From NCBI GenBank assembly GCA_039817415.1, contig JBCBVV010000005.1:124001-188000 (forward strand): a stretch of 64,000 bases of DNA, in the 5' to 3' direction. The notes beneath the pieces were generated by a model. The model saw only the letters and a program-made list of their open reading frames with translations. It had not been told where the DNA came from and ran no database searches. This document shows, piece after piece, positions 28,299 to 37,352 of this stretch (positions are counted from its first letter, which is position 1; each line of letters starts with the position of its first letter). The stretch comes from JALEFZ01 sp039817415. GTDB taxonomy: Bacteria; Bacteroidota; Bacteroidia; J057. The position numbers and the translations under genes were made by a program.

Positions 28299-28952
28299 TT
28301 AACTAGATAATTCTGAGTTGATCGTCTTTAGAAGCCTTTCATTGCTGTTCATACAACTTTGATTAGCATCCAAAGCAATCATGTAAGCGCCCATAATGGA
28401 GGAGAGGATATTACTTAAGAGGGGCTTATCAAGGAAGTCGTTGTTACCCTGCCTGAGTTTGCCATAATCAAGTTCGTACACAAAAAAATCCGCTAAATAG
28501 CTTGAATGAATATGTTCAAGACGTTTGTAGCTATTTTGAATTTCCTGATGTTGGTTGTAATGCTGCTCAATCTGACGGCGTAGTTCAAACTTGTCGATTA
28601 GTTTTAAATCACCAGAATTCACCAGGGTTTGATAGGTATTCGTTTCAGGTTTAAAGGAAATGGAATTGGCAATCTGAAACAGTTTCTTCCCCATAGAATC
28701 TCTACCCGGTAAAGCTCTTCCCATATGTGGCATCAGTTGACGGATCTGACCTAACTTGATGTTGATCGCCTTTTGATTTTCCGATAGGTGGTTCATCTCG
28801 ACTTCTATATCACTTTTCAAGCTTTCCAGGTACAATTGCTTTACCTTCCTTTCTTTGAGAGATTCTCCCCAATTGTTGAGTAAAAAGGCGAGAGATATAC
28901 CAATGATGACAATGATGATTTCTCCGAGGGCGTATTTCCAATTGATCTTCAT
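28299..28952 (-). CDS. DUF6090-like membrane protein
   Basis: 217 residues with one N-terminal transmembrane helix (residues ~8-26, ALGEIIIVIIGISLAFLLNNW) followed by charged helices with coiled-coil character. The NNWGE ending of the helix and the helical body resemble the DUF6090 family of Bacteroidota (recognised by pattern, not confirmed). The function of that family is unknown. It lies between two S74-type genes on the same strand but is separated from both by 140-430 nt, so co-transcription is not certain. Confidence 0.7.
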   Translation of the reverse strand: MKINWKYALGEIIIVIIGISLAFLLNNWGESLKERKVKQLYLESLKSDIEVEMNHLSENQKAINIKLGQIRQLMPHMGRALPGRDSMGKKLFQIANSISFKPETNTYQTLVNSGDLKLIDKFELRRQIEQHYNQHQEIQNSYKRLEHIHSSYLADFFVYELDYGKLRQGNNDFLDKPLLSNILSSIMGAYMIALDANQSCMNSNERLLKTINSELSS

Positions 28953-29022
28953 AGGGAGGAGGCTTTGGGTAAAAGAGCGTGAAATAGTAAAAGGGTTGAA
29001 GGATAGAAGGTAATCCCTAACT

Positions 29023-29062
29023 AAAAAGGAAGTAGCCTTCTGATTGAATCATAACTACTTCC
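29023..29062 (-). terminator. Intrinsic terminator of S74 paralog C
   Basis: An 8-bp perfect stem (29028-29035 with 29055-29062) with a 19-nt loop is followed on the minus strand by TTTTT. It lies 30 nt after the stop of the minus-strand gene to the right. Confidence 0.7.
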
Positions 29063-29091
29063 CGCGATTTTTCTTATCCTAAAAATTGAGA

Positions 29092-31098
29092 TCAGTTATT
29101 TTTCAACTGCTGAATTTCAGCCTGCATGTCCTTCATTTGGTCCTTTAGTGCTTCGATAATGGCCTGTTGCTCCTGAATGGCCTTGGTGAGATAGGGGACC
29201 ATTCCCGCATAATCGACTGCCTGGTAATGGACGTCTTCTGTTTGACTCGCTCCTCTTTGAAGTTCTTCCTCTGTTGCCGCTGGTGCTGTACTTGCTTTGA
29301 CTAGTTCGGGCATGAATTTCTGAATATCCTGCGCGATAAATCCTGTTCTCTTTCCTGTAGGAAGATTCATATCTGGAAAATCATCTGTTCTGTAGGAATA
29401 GGACTTGATCTGTAACTTGACGATCTTATTTAATACACTAGGACTAGATTCGATTCCGGTTTTCAGGCTAATATCTGAGGGAAGATATGCACCTGTCGAA
29501 AAGACATCCCCCGAAAAATAGCCTGCATATGTTGTCCCACTTGAGGAACTTGAAAGCACAGAGGCAAAAATCCCATAGGCATCACCGCTACCATTGTCAT
29601 TTTCTGCCATAGCCCTGACACCATAAGCATGGGCACTATTGCTTGCTTCGCTTAAGCCATATCCATAAAGCCCGTAAGCTACTTCACCCGCGTTACGCAC
29701 ATCAGCGAATACTCCATAGACCTCCGCCAAACTACCTGAATTAAAGTTGTCCAGGTCTAGGTAAAAACCATATTGAGGGGAAGAGGAAGTAGTAGTAGCA
29801 TGTTGGTCTATGTAGATGGATCGGGTAGACAGGTCAAAATTCTTCATATGAAAAAAGAAGGAAGGGGCCGCCTCATTCAATCCCAATCTCCCATCCTTCA
29901 AAAGGGTCAATGCATTGTTCCTATTAAAATTCCCTAATCCGTTACCGATCACAAAGAGAGGTTGTGTGGAGACCCAAGTAGCCACACTACCTGTATTGAT
30001 GACATTGTATCGTCCGATGGTCGTTTGCAAATAAGCAGGAGAATAGGTATCAAAACCTGCTGCAAAACTATAGTTTCCCAATGCTCTGGTTTTCCAGTTA
30101 AAGGCCGCCGAATGTTCTCCTTTAGCTTTTGTCTCATTCCCCCAAGAGAAGGAATTCAAATTAGTCGTATCGGCAGGATTATACCCTCCTATTTGTCCAC
30201 CAGTCAAAGCTCCATTGGACCCATTGAAAAACATTTTGCTCCCACTCGTAGACAAATCCCCTCCAAAAAGAACCAGATCTCCCGCTCCAACATGAAAATT
30301 GGTCAATGGGTTATTAGTCCCAACTCCTACGTTACCTGCGTCATAGTAAATGTTATTACCACTCATAAGCCATGAAGCACTGCTAAAAGCAGAAGGGGCC
30401 CATTGGGAACCGTTGAATTGAAGCACTTGCCCTATCGATGGAGTTAAAGAGCTAATACTTGTCCCTCGTAAGGCAATTACAGTGGGATTGGGATAAGTTC
30501 CACCCAAGTCCCCTCCAGCAACAGAACCAGAGAAGCCTGGAATTGAAACAGTATTCCCACCACTGATGGATAAGTTGTTGCCTACAATAGAAAGACTTTG
30601 AAGCTCATTGGTGGGATCTGCATCTGCCTGCGTAGCCGGAACCCATTGAGAACCATCCCATGTCAATACCTGATCTAACATTGGAGAACCATTTACATCA
30701 GATAAGTTCCCCAACTCCATAGCAGTCGCAACCCTGGCATAAGGAACATCTTGAAATTGAGCGGTATCGATTGCCATTCCATTCATTTCTACCAACAAAA
30801 AGTGGGGAGCTGAAGCCCAATTGATCCCATTAAAACTGCCCGAACTTGTATTCCCATTGCCAAGAATCAAATGAACCAATCCATAATCATTGGTGGTAAT
30901 GGCGTGTGTCTCATCATAGACCACCGTTCCGGTAGCAGAAGATTCCCTGATCTCAAAACGAAGGTTTACCGAGGAATTGGCCAGTATGTTACCAGATCCG
31001 TCTCTGGCTACTGCTTGATAATTGAAACCTGTGGTGAGCTGGGCGTTCAGACCAAGGGAACAAAGAATGAGTAAGAGTAATGAAGCAACAATTTTCAT
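29092..31098 (-). CDS. Tail-fibre-like secreted protein with S74-type chaperone C-terminus (paralog C)
   Basis: 668 residues: signal peptide (MKIVASLLLLILCSLGLNAQ), N-domain (TTGFNYQAVARDGSGNIL), a single NELQSLSIVGNN stalk unit, YadA-head-like repeats (GEHSAAFNWKTRALGNYSFAAG), and a C-terminal S74-like chaperone with SDISLKT, GFIAQDI and VDYAGMVPYL, ending in a coiled coil. It matches paralog A in length and layout. It has its own terminator and follows the ligase gene by 137 nt, so it is probably transcribed alone. No type IX sorting domain is present in this protein, so its route across the outer membrane is unclear. Confidence 0.87.
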   Translation of the reverse strand: MKIVASLLLLILCSLGLNAQLTTGFNYQAVARDGSGNILANSSVNLRFEIRESSATGTVVYDETHAITTNDYGLVHLILGNGNTSSGSFNGINWASAPHFLLVEMNGMAIDTAQFQDVPYARVATAMELGNLSDVNGSPMLDQVLTWDGSQWVPATQADADPTNELQSLSIVGNNLSISGGNTVSIPGFSGSVAGGDLGGTYPNPTVIALRGTSISSLTPSIGQVLQFNGSQWAPSAFSSASWLMSGNNIYYDAGNVGVGTNNPLTNFHVGAGDLVLFGGDLSTSGSKMFFNGSNGALTGGQIGGYNPADTTNLNSFSWGNETKAKGEHSAAFNWKTRALGNYSFAAGFDTYSPAYLQTTIGRYNVINTGSVATWVSTQPLFVIGNGLGNFNRNNALTLLKDGRLGLNEAAPSFFFHMKNFDLSTRSIYIDQHATTTSSSPQYGFYLDLDNFNSGSLAEVYGVFADVRNAGEVAYGLYGYGLSEASNSAHAYGVRAMAENDNGSGDAYGIFASVLSSSSSGTTYAGYFSGDVFSTGAYLPSDISLKTGIESSPSVLNKIVKLQIKSYSYRTDDFPDMNLPTGKRTGFIAQDIQKFMPELVKASTAPAATEEELQRGASQTEDVHYQAVDYAGMVPYLTKAIQEQQAIIEALKDQMKDMQAEIQQLKNN

Positions 31099-31235
31099 AG
31101 ATAGACCTAATTAATTTCAGCTATTGAGACACAGGGGAAGTAGTAGCGCAGGAGCAATATTCCTGTTCAGATATGAAAATATCTCTATTTGAGAAAATCC
31201 TCAAAGGCGAGGGATAAAAATATCGAAAAATGAGG

Positions 31236-32828
31236 TTATTCCATCAACAAGGCGTGTAAATCCTCCAGTGTATTGGCTTCACTAGCGGGCTTGTCGGTTC
31301 GCCAACGTAGCATCCTAGGGAATCTTAAGGCAACACCAGATTTATGTCGTTTCGAACGGTTAATCCCCTCGAAGCCAATTTCAAAGACCAGCTCTCCCTT
31401 GACAGAACGAACGGGGCCGAAGCGCTCAAGGGTGTTTTTCTTGATCCAGGCATCGACCTTCTTCATTTCTGCATCTGTCAAGCCAGAATAAGCTTTGGTA
31501 AAGGGTACCAAATTGTCTCCATCCCAAACAGCAAAGGTATAATCTGAAAAGAGGTTGGCCCTTCGTCCATGACCACGCTGGGCATAGATCATCACCGCAT
31601 CTACCGTCAGCGGATCAACTTTCCATTTCCACCAGTCCCCTCTTTTTCGACCCACTTTATAGGGAGAGTCCTTTCGCTTGAGCATTAGCCCTTCAGCAAA
31701 TCGCTCTCTCGACTCTTCTCTTAGGTTCGCCAACTCCTCCCAAGAAGAAAATGCTGCAATCGGAGATAGTTTCAACTGGTCTTGCCTGTTCGTTTCCGCC
31801 ACCAGTCGTTCCAATAAAGTTCGCCTTTCGGCCATGGGGCGCTGTCTAATATCCTCTCCTTCCCATTCCATGAGATCGTAGGCCATGATCAAGCAGGGAG
31901 CTTCTTTAAGGTGCTTTTTGCTTACATTTTTTCGCCCAATTCGGGTTTGCAGCACATTAAAACTCAGGGGCCTCCCCTCCTTAAATGGAAGCAATTCTCC
32001 GTCAATCGCTACCCCATTTGGCAGATGAGGAATCAATTCCTTGAGTTCGGGAAATTTATCTGTGATCAATTCTTCTCCACGGCTCCACAGGTACCATTCT
32101 CCTTCTCGCTTGATCAATTGGGAGCGAATTCCATCCCATTTCCATTCCGCTTGCCATTCGTCAGGTCTCCCTAGTACTTCGGGTTTTTCATCTAATTGAT
32201 AAGCCAGGTAAAAAGGATAAGGCCTAGATAAATCATCTCCTATGTCTTCACTTAAAAGTAGATCTGAAAAAGTCGTCGTATCTGGCGTCCAAGCTCCCAT
32301 TAGCCGATGTGCTACGGCATTTTCATCCATACCCGTATGCTTGGCCAAGGCTTTGACCAACAGTTTTTGGGATACGCCCAATCGGAAACCACCCGTGATC
32401 AACTTATTAAAGACAAAGCGTTCTCGCTGCGTCAATTGAGACCATGCATGAGTAAGCGCCTCTTTTTTCTCCTCCTCTTCCTTATCTTTTAAGTTAATCA
32501 GGAAGGCCATCCATTCCCTTAATGATTTTTCTTCGCGCTCCTCTTCTGTGGGCGGAGGAAGGATCAAGGAAAGCGTTTCAGCCAAATCACCAACGATATG
32601 ATAGCTGTCCTCTACCAGCCAAAGCGGAATACCTGTAATTTCTGAGGCCCATTCACGCATCAAGGTGGTTTTAACGGACCTTCTGGGCCTACGATGGCTG
32701 AACATGGCCATCATCCATATCTTGTCCTCCTCTTCAGCCCGTTCCAAATAGTTTACCATCGCCTGTATTTTGGCGTTGGTCTTGTTGGTTTGGTCTAATT
32801 GGGTGACGAGTTCGGCAAAATGGCGCAT
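31236..32828 (-). CDS. ATP-dependent DNA ligase (bacterial PP_1105-like family)
   Basis: 530 residues. The N-terminal ~200 residues are the helical DNA-binding domain (MMAMFSHRRPRR, a family hallmark). The nucleotidyltransferase domain carries the adenylation lysine Lys230 in EWKWDGIR, then the RGEE, DGELL, EGLMLKR and WWKWK motifs. The OB domain closes the protein. This family joins nicks in DNA damage repair and is usually encoded beside an exonuclease, a DEXH helicase and a phosphoesterase; none of these is adjacent here. It follows an MBL-fold hydrolase gene by 30 nt and probably shares its transcript. Confidence 0.92.
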   Translation of the reverse strand: MRHFAELVTQLDQTNKTNAKIQAMVNYLERAEEEDKIWMMAMFSHRRPRRSVKTTLMREWASEITGIPLWLVEDSYHIVGDLAETLSLILPPPTEEEREEKSLREWMAFLINLKDKEEEEKKEALTHAWSQLTQRERFVFNKLITGGFRLGVSQKLLVKALAKHTGMDENAVAHRLMGAWTPDTTTFSDLLLSEDIGDDLSRPYPFYLAYQLDEKPEVLGRPDEWQAEWKWDGIRSQLIKREGEWYLWSRGEELITDKFPELKELIPHLPNGVAIDGELLPFKEGRPLSFNVLQTRIGRKNVSKKHLKEAPCLIMAYDLMEWEGEDIRQRPMAERRTLLERLVAETNRQDQLKLSPIAAFSSWEELANLREESRERFAEGLMLKRKDSPYKVGRKRGDWWKWKVDPLTVDAVMIYAQRGHGRRANLFSDYTFAVWDGDNLVPFTKAYSGLTDAEMKKVDAWIKKNTLERFGPVRSVKGELVFEIGFEGINRSKRHKSGVALRFPRMLRWRTDKPASEANTLEDLHALLME

Positions 32829-32858
32829 AATGAAGAAACGCTGTCAACGACCTGATTG

Positions 32859-33527
32859 TTAAGCTTCTGGAAAAAATTCCAGCCAATGTTGACGTACAAA
32901 GGGATTGGAAGCGATTTCCTGCTCGATGGTCGTTGAAGGTCCATGACCCGGATAAACAATGACTTCACTTCCCAAGGGAATCAGTTTTTGGAATATCGTC
33001 CGCATCAAGGTAGGATAATCTCCTCCTGGCAAATCTGTCCTTCCGATACTTCCCTGGAACAATACATCTCCTGAGAAGAGTTGGGCACTGGCCTCATGAT
33101 AAAAGCTAATATGTCCTGCAGAGTGTCCCGGCGTAAAAATGACCTTGATTTCCTCATCTCCTAGGGCAATTACATCTCCTTCATCCACCAACTTGTCGGG
33201 CGGAGGTGAGGGTGCAGGAGAGAAACCAAACATAGCACCGTAGGCTTTTGTCGCTTCCAATTCATTGATCACCAGCTCATGGGTAAGGAAGGGAATGTCA
33301 AAAGTATCCTTGACGTAGCGATTGCCTAGCATGTGGTCAATGTGCCCGTGGGTATTCAGGAGATACCTAGGGATCAACTCATTCTCCTGAATGTAAGAGA
33401 GCAGTTGTTCCTGTTCCGTCTTGGAATAACAACCCGGATCTATAATAGCACACTCCTTCTGGTCATTGAAGATGACATACGTATTTTCCTGGTAGGCATT
33501 GAAGGTAAAAGCTTTGAAATTCAGCAT
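32859..33527 (-). CDS. MBL-fold metallo-hydrolase (glyoxalase II-like)
   Basis: 222 residues with the metallo-beta-lactamase signature HGHIDH preceded by Thr (metal ligands His60, His62, Asp64, His65), a second His in TPGHSAGH, Asp in FSGDVLFQGSIGRTD, and YPGHGP near the end. The GSIGRTDLPGG segment is typical of glyoxalase II-like hydrolases acting on thioesters. No rhodanese or sulfur-dioxygenase partner domain is fused. It precedes the DNA ligase on the same strand; at 222 residues it is too short and too glyoxalase-like to be the ligase-associated exonuclease. The exact substrate is unknown. Confidence 0.92.
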   Translation of the reverse strand: MLNFKAFTFNAYQENTYVIFNDQKECAIIDPGCYSKTEQEQLLSYIQENELIPRYLLNTHGHIDHMLGNRYVKDTFDIPFLTHELVINELEATKAYGAMFGFSPAPSPPPDKLVDEGDVIALGDEEIKVIFTPGHSAGHISFYHEASAQLFSGDVLFQGSIGRTDLPGGDYPTLMRTIFQKLIPLGSEVIVYPGHGPSTTIEQEIASNPFVRQHWLEFFPEA

Positions 33528-33648
33528 GTCAATATTTGCCCCTGTTAAGTTGTAAAATTGTTAAGGATTTTTGTGAAAATAGAAATTGTATAACAAAAAG
33601 GCGGAAAATCCTTACTTTAGGCCTGATTTTCCTGCTTCTGTCAACGAT

Positions 33649-34389
33649 ATGAAATCAATTTCCCAGTTTTCCTACTTCTCCTTTTTGATGCTTGTGATCC
33701 TGATAATCACAGCTTTACCCCTTTCAATCTTTGGACAGGATAGTACGAAAACGGATAAAATTAAGGTCACCGTACAAGTTGCCAATCAACAAAATATGGA
33801 GCCTATGCCTGCCATTGTGCAAGCAAAGGTAGGAGCAACAGGACATGTAGTGGCCATTGCTAAGGGAAATATGGAGGAGGGCTATGTCCTCCAATTGCCA
33901 GTGGGAGCCTTATACTTGGTAGAAACGAGAGCAGAAGGTTTCAGAATTTCTTTAAAGGAAGTCAACCTTCTCAAAAAGCCAAAGGAACAGGAAATCACCC
34001 TCAATGTCCTATTGGGCACCTCTGGAGGATACGTTACCCCAGACGACATCAATGCCCCTGCAACCCTGATTTCAAGTATCTATTTTGAAAAGAGAGCTGT
34101 TGACCTTGACTCAACTGCCTTCTCGGAATTAAAGAGAATTTATATCATTCTACGAAAGAATCCGACCATACGACTTTCGCTCAGAGGTCATTCTGATAAC
34201 CCAGGTACGATTTATCAGAATATAGAAATCTCCGAGTGGAGAGCCAGACAAATTCGGGCCATTCTTATTTCTCGTGGAATTGCTCCTTACCGACTCACCT
34301 ACTATGGGTTTGGGAATATTCAACCTGTTTCAGGAAATCCCGAAGAAAAATACCTCAATAATCGGGTGGATTTTCACCTGATCTTGTAG
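33649..34389 (+). CDS. OmpA-family outer-membrane/peptidoglycan-linking protein
   Basis: 246 residues from the ATG at 33649, which starts a signal peptide (about 25 residues, ending IFGQ). A middle beta-sandwich domain (residues ~30-120: KVTVQVANQ to EITLNVLLG) is followed by an OmpA C-terminal domain: IYFEKRAVDLDS, LRGHSDNPG (the peptidoglycan-binding Asp is present), EWRARQIRAIL and NNRVDF. It probably links the outer membrane to the cell wall. Proteins of this layout recur in Bacteroidota, some in the type IX/gliding machinery, but nothing specific identifies this one. Divergent from the MBL-fold gene (121-nt gap). Confidence 0.88.
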   Translation: MKSISQFSYFSFLMLVILIITALPLSIFGQDSTKTDKIKVTVQVANQQNMEPMPAIVQAKVGATGHVVAIAKGNMEEGYVLQLPVGALYLVETRAEGFRISLKEVNLLKKPKEQEITLNVLLGTSGGYVTPDDINAPATLISSIYFEKRAVDLDSTAFSELKRIYIILRKNPTIRLSLRGHSDNPGTIYQNIEISEWRARQIRAILISRGIAPYRLTYYGFGNIQPVSGNPEEKYLNNRVDFHLIL

Positions 34390-34447
34390 GCAATTGGGCC
34401 TGTAAGGCATTTTTTCGCCATTTTTCAACATCCATCTACTACCACCT

Positions 34448-35455
34448 ATGCGATTTGCCATTCTGATTACTGCGCTGGTATTGGCTTCCTGTCAATCTGA
34501 ATCCAGCCAAGACTCCAAGCATGCTGATACCCACGATTCTCATGCTGCATCTGCCGTATCTTTCTCAGATTATATTTCACAGGAAGATACCCTTGAAATT
34601 TTGGGAGAAGGATACAATTGGTCGGAAGGACCTATTTGGGTTCCAAACGGAGGATTTTTGCTTTTTTCAGATGTTCCCGAGAACAAGGTCTATAAATGGG
34701 CTGAAGGAGAAGGAGTAAGCATTTATCTTGATCCTTCTGGCTATACGGGGGATGAAGGCTCAAGAGAAGGGGCGAATGGCCTATTGATTGATCCCGATGG
34801 GAGACTATTACTTTGCCAACACGGAGATAGAAGAGTAGCCCGCATGGGAGCCTCCACAGATAAACCCGCTTCCGCCTTTGAAACGGTTGCAGACCGCTAT
34901 GATGTGAAGCGTTTCAACAGCCCCAATGACCTATGTATGGACAGCAAGGGCAATCTTTATTTTACGGACCCTCCTTATGGCTTGCCAAAGGGGGAAGCCG
35001 ATCCTGAAAGAGAACTCGATTATCAGGGGGTATACAAGGTAGATCCTGAAGGTCAGGTGCACCTGCTGGTAGATAACTTGACAAGACCCAATGGAATTGC
35101 CCTTTCGCCAGACGAAAACATACTATATGTCGCAAATTCTGACCCTAAAAAGGCGGTTTGGATGGCTTATGATTTGGATGACAAACAAGAAATTGCAGGG
35201 GAAAGATTATTGCTAGATAAAACAGACCTAGTAGGGGAAGACAATCCTGGTCTCCCTGATGGATTGAAGGTTCACAAGGATGGAACTCTTTTTGCTACAG
35301 GACCCGGTGGCGTCTTGTTGATTAGCCCTGAAGGTGAGCACCTTGGGACCATTCGTACAGGACAAGCTACTGCGAACTGCGCCTTCGGGCCTGGCCAAAA
35401 GCATATTTATATGACAGCTGATATGTATCTCATGCGATTGGCCCTCAGAAAATAA
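34448..35455 (+). CDS. SMP-30/gluconolactonase-like lipoprotein
   Basis: 335 residues with a lipoprotein signal peptide (LVLASC, Cys15), a short His/Ser-rich linker (~18-35), and a six-bladed SMP-30/LRE-like propeller. Metal ligands expected for the family are present: Glu in WSEGP, Asn in FNSPNDL, Asn in RPNGIALSPDE and Asp in NPGLPDGLK. The enzyme probably hydrolyses a sugar lactone in the periplasm or at the cell surface. It follows the OmpA-family gene by 58 nt on the same strand and ends at a terminator, so the two may be co-transcribed, though they share no obvious function. Confidence 0.92.
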   Translation: MRFAILITALVLASCQSESSQDSKHADTHDSHAASAVSFSDYISQEDTLEILGEGYNWSEGPIWVPNGGFLLFSDVPENKVYKWAEGEGVSIYLDPSGYTGDEGSREGANGLLIDPDGRLLLCQHGDRRVARMGASTDKPASAFETVADRYDVKRFNSPNDLCMDSKGNLYFTDPPYGLPKGEADPERELDYQGVYKVDPEGQVHLLVDNLTRPNGIALSPDENILYVANSDPKKAVWMAYDLDDKQEIAGERLLLDKTDLVGEDNPGLPDGLKVHKDGTLFATGPGGVLLISPEGEHLGTIRTGQATANCAFGPGQKHIYMTADMYLMRLALRK

Positions 35456-35488
35456 CCGATTCTCCAATATTATTCGTAGTTGAATCAA

Positions 35489-35519
35489 ACGGGGATTTTT
35501 CTGATGGAAGAATCCCCGT
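35489..35519 (+). terminator. Intrinsic terminator after the SMP-30-like gene
   Basis: A stem of about 12 bp (35489-35500 with 35508-35519), a 7-nt loop, then a short TTT. It lies 33 nt after the stop codon. Confidence 0.7.
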
Positions 35520-35618
35520 ATTTGGTTTGCAATCTTACATCCACATCAGGCCTGCTACTTCTTGGTAAATGACTTTTTCATTTAATTGGCATCCTCTGAT
35601 ACTGGTTGAGACGTCGTT

Positions 35619-37352
35619 ATGGGTCAATTGTTAATAGGATTTATTTTTTGTCTCCTTGTAATCCTCCTTATCACCACAGAAATCAATGCATCACTTCTTT
35701 TTATAGGAGCTGTGTGTGTATGCCTGTTTCTGGGATTTATTGACACCAACCAACTCCTCGATTCATTCACCAACGAGGCCCTCATTGCCTTGATTCTTCT
35801 CCTACAAGTATCGGCTGTAATTGAGCGGTCCGCGTTTATTCCAATTTTATCTAGACAGATTTTCGTTCCAGGCAAACGGGGCTGGTCCATTTTTAGGATG
35901 TCAAGTCTCTCTATTATCCTTTCTTCTCATTTGAACAACACGGCTGTTGTAGCTTCTCTTATGGGAATCATTCAAAGCAACAAGCACTTTGTCCCGTCGA
36001 AGTTCCTCATCCCTCTTTCTTATTCAGCTATAATGGGGGGCGTACTTACCCTAATTGGAACTTCTACCAACTTGATCATCAACAGTTTTATGGTAGAAGA
36101 AGGGATGGAACCCTTAGGATTCTATGATTTTATCTATGTTGGCATTCCGCTAGTCCTGATTGGTGGAATTTATTTACTCCTCATTCTCCCAAGACTTCTC
36201 CCCTACAATACAATGGATGAAGAAGAAGAGGAAAAAAAATTCTTCCTAGAAGTTCGAGTCTCCCAAAAATCTAGACTAATAGGAAAAAGTATCGAAGAGA
36301 ATGGTCTCAGAAACATGGATCATCTGTTCTTGGCAGAGATCATTCGAAACAACCAACTTATTTCTCCTGTAACCCCAGATGAAAAATTAGAGGAAAGAGA
36401 TCGGCTCGTATTTACGGGGGACATCAATCAGATTCAAGAGCTAAGAAAATTTGATGGTTTGGAGATCCTAGAAGAAGGGATGGACGATATCCTGAAATCA
36501 AATCTTCAAGAGGTCGTTATCAGGCACAACTCTCCTGTCATTGGGAGAAAAATAAAAGACGCGCAGTTCCGTACGAAATTTGACGCGGTGGTAGTCGCTC
36601 TCAACCGAGGAAAAGAAGACATATCGGGTAAATTGGGCCAAGTTGTGCTGAGGCCGGGTGATAGCTTAGTCTTGGCTGTAGGTCAGGAATTTGCCAAGCA
36701 CCAAAATATTTCTCAGAACTTCATTCTCATCAGTCCCGTTGAGGCAGAGTCGGCCTACAACTTTAGGGAGAGTTATTTGGCCGTTGGGATTTTCCTTCTC
36801 AGCATTGTAATGGTGGCCTTTCAAGTCATGTCTTTGTTAAAGGCCATGTTACTCGACATTTTTATCTTTCTTATCCTTGGCCTACTCAAAACCAAAGACC
36901 TAAAAAACAACCTCAATCTTCCCCTATTCCTCATGATTGGAAGCTCCCTCGGCTTATCTAAGGTACTTGTCAATCAAGGTATTGCCTCTAAAATCGGGAT
37001 GAATATCATCAACCTGACGGGTATGGACAACCCTTATTTGACCCTTTTTGGGATTTATATTACGACGGTTGTTCTTACTGAATTGGTTACCAATTCTGCA
37101 GCGGCGGCCCTGGTCTTTCCCATTGCTCTAGTTACAGCAAACCAGCTCAATGTCAGCCCCATGCCCTTTATCATGATCATTGCTTATGCTGCCAGCGCCA
37201 GTTTTATGACCCCGATTGGCTACCAAACCAATACCATGGTCTGGAGTGTCGGGAAGTATAAATTTACGGATTACATCAAGGCAGGAACTCCCCTTGCCAT
37301 CTTATATGGCATTGTGGTTATGCTTCTGGTTCCTTATTTCTTTCCATTTTAA
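35619..37352 (+). CDS. SLC13-family permease with TrkA-C domains
   Basis: 577 residues. N-terminal membrane helices (1-195) include conserved SLC13/DASS segments (SSHLNNTAVVASLMG, GTSTNLIIN). Two cytoplasmic TrkA-C (RCK_C) domains follow (~205-290 and ~295-375), then a second helical half with ELVTNSAAAAL and MTPIGYQTN. This layout is common for bacterial divalent-anion (sulfate- or dicarboxylate-type) sodium symporters; the anion is unknown. It stands alone. Its last 35 nt overlap the end of the convergent hybrid-kinase gene. Confidence 0.93.
   Translation: MGQLLIGFIFCLLVILLITTEINASLLFIGAVCVCLFLGFIDTNQLLDSFTNEALIALILLLQVSAVIERSAFIPILSRQIFVPGKRGWSIFRMSSLSIILSSHLNNTAVVASLMGIIQSNKHFVPSKFLIPLSYSAIMGGVLTLIGTSTNLIINSFMVEEGMEPLGFYDFIYVGIPLVLIGGIYLLLILPRLLPYNTMDEEEEEKKFFLEVRVSQKSRLIGKSIEENGLRNMDHLFLAEIIRNNQLISPVTPDEKLEERDRLVFTGDINQIQELRKFDGLEILEEGMDDILKSNLQEVVIRHNSPVIGRKIKDAQFRTKFDAVVVALNRGKEDISGKLGQVVLRPGDSLVLAVGQEFAKHQNISQNFILISPVEAESAYNFRESYLAVGIFLLSIVMVAFQVMSLLKAMLLDIFIFLILGLLKTKDLKNNLNLPLFLMIGSSLGLSKVLVNQGIASKIGMNIINLTGMDNPYLTLFGIYITTVVLTELVTNSAAAALVFPIALVTANQLNVSPMPFIMIIAYAASASFMTPIGYQTNTMVWSVGKYKFTDYIKAGTPLAILYGIVVMLLVPYFFPF

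Noticed and set aside
22236..31098. Prophage or tailocin remnant, because of phage tail-spike chaperone domains
   Set aside because: Each gene has a signal peptide and a Bacteroidota N-domain; no capsid, tail, lysis or integrase genes are present.
32859..33527. Ligase-associated exonuclease (also MBL-fold)
   Set aside because: Too short at 222 residues and it shows glyoxalase II-type motifs (GSIGRTD, YPGHGP).
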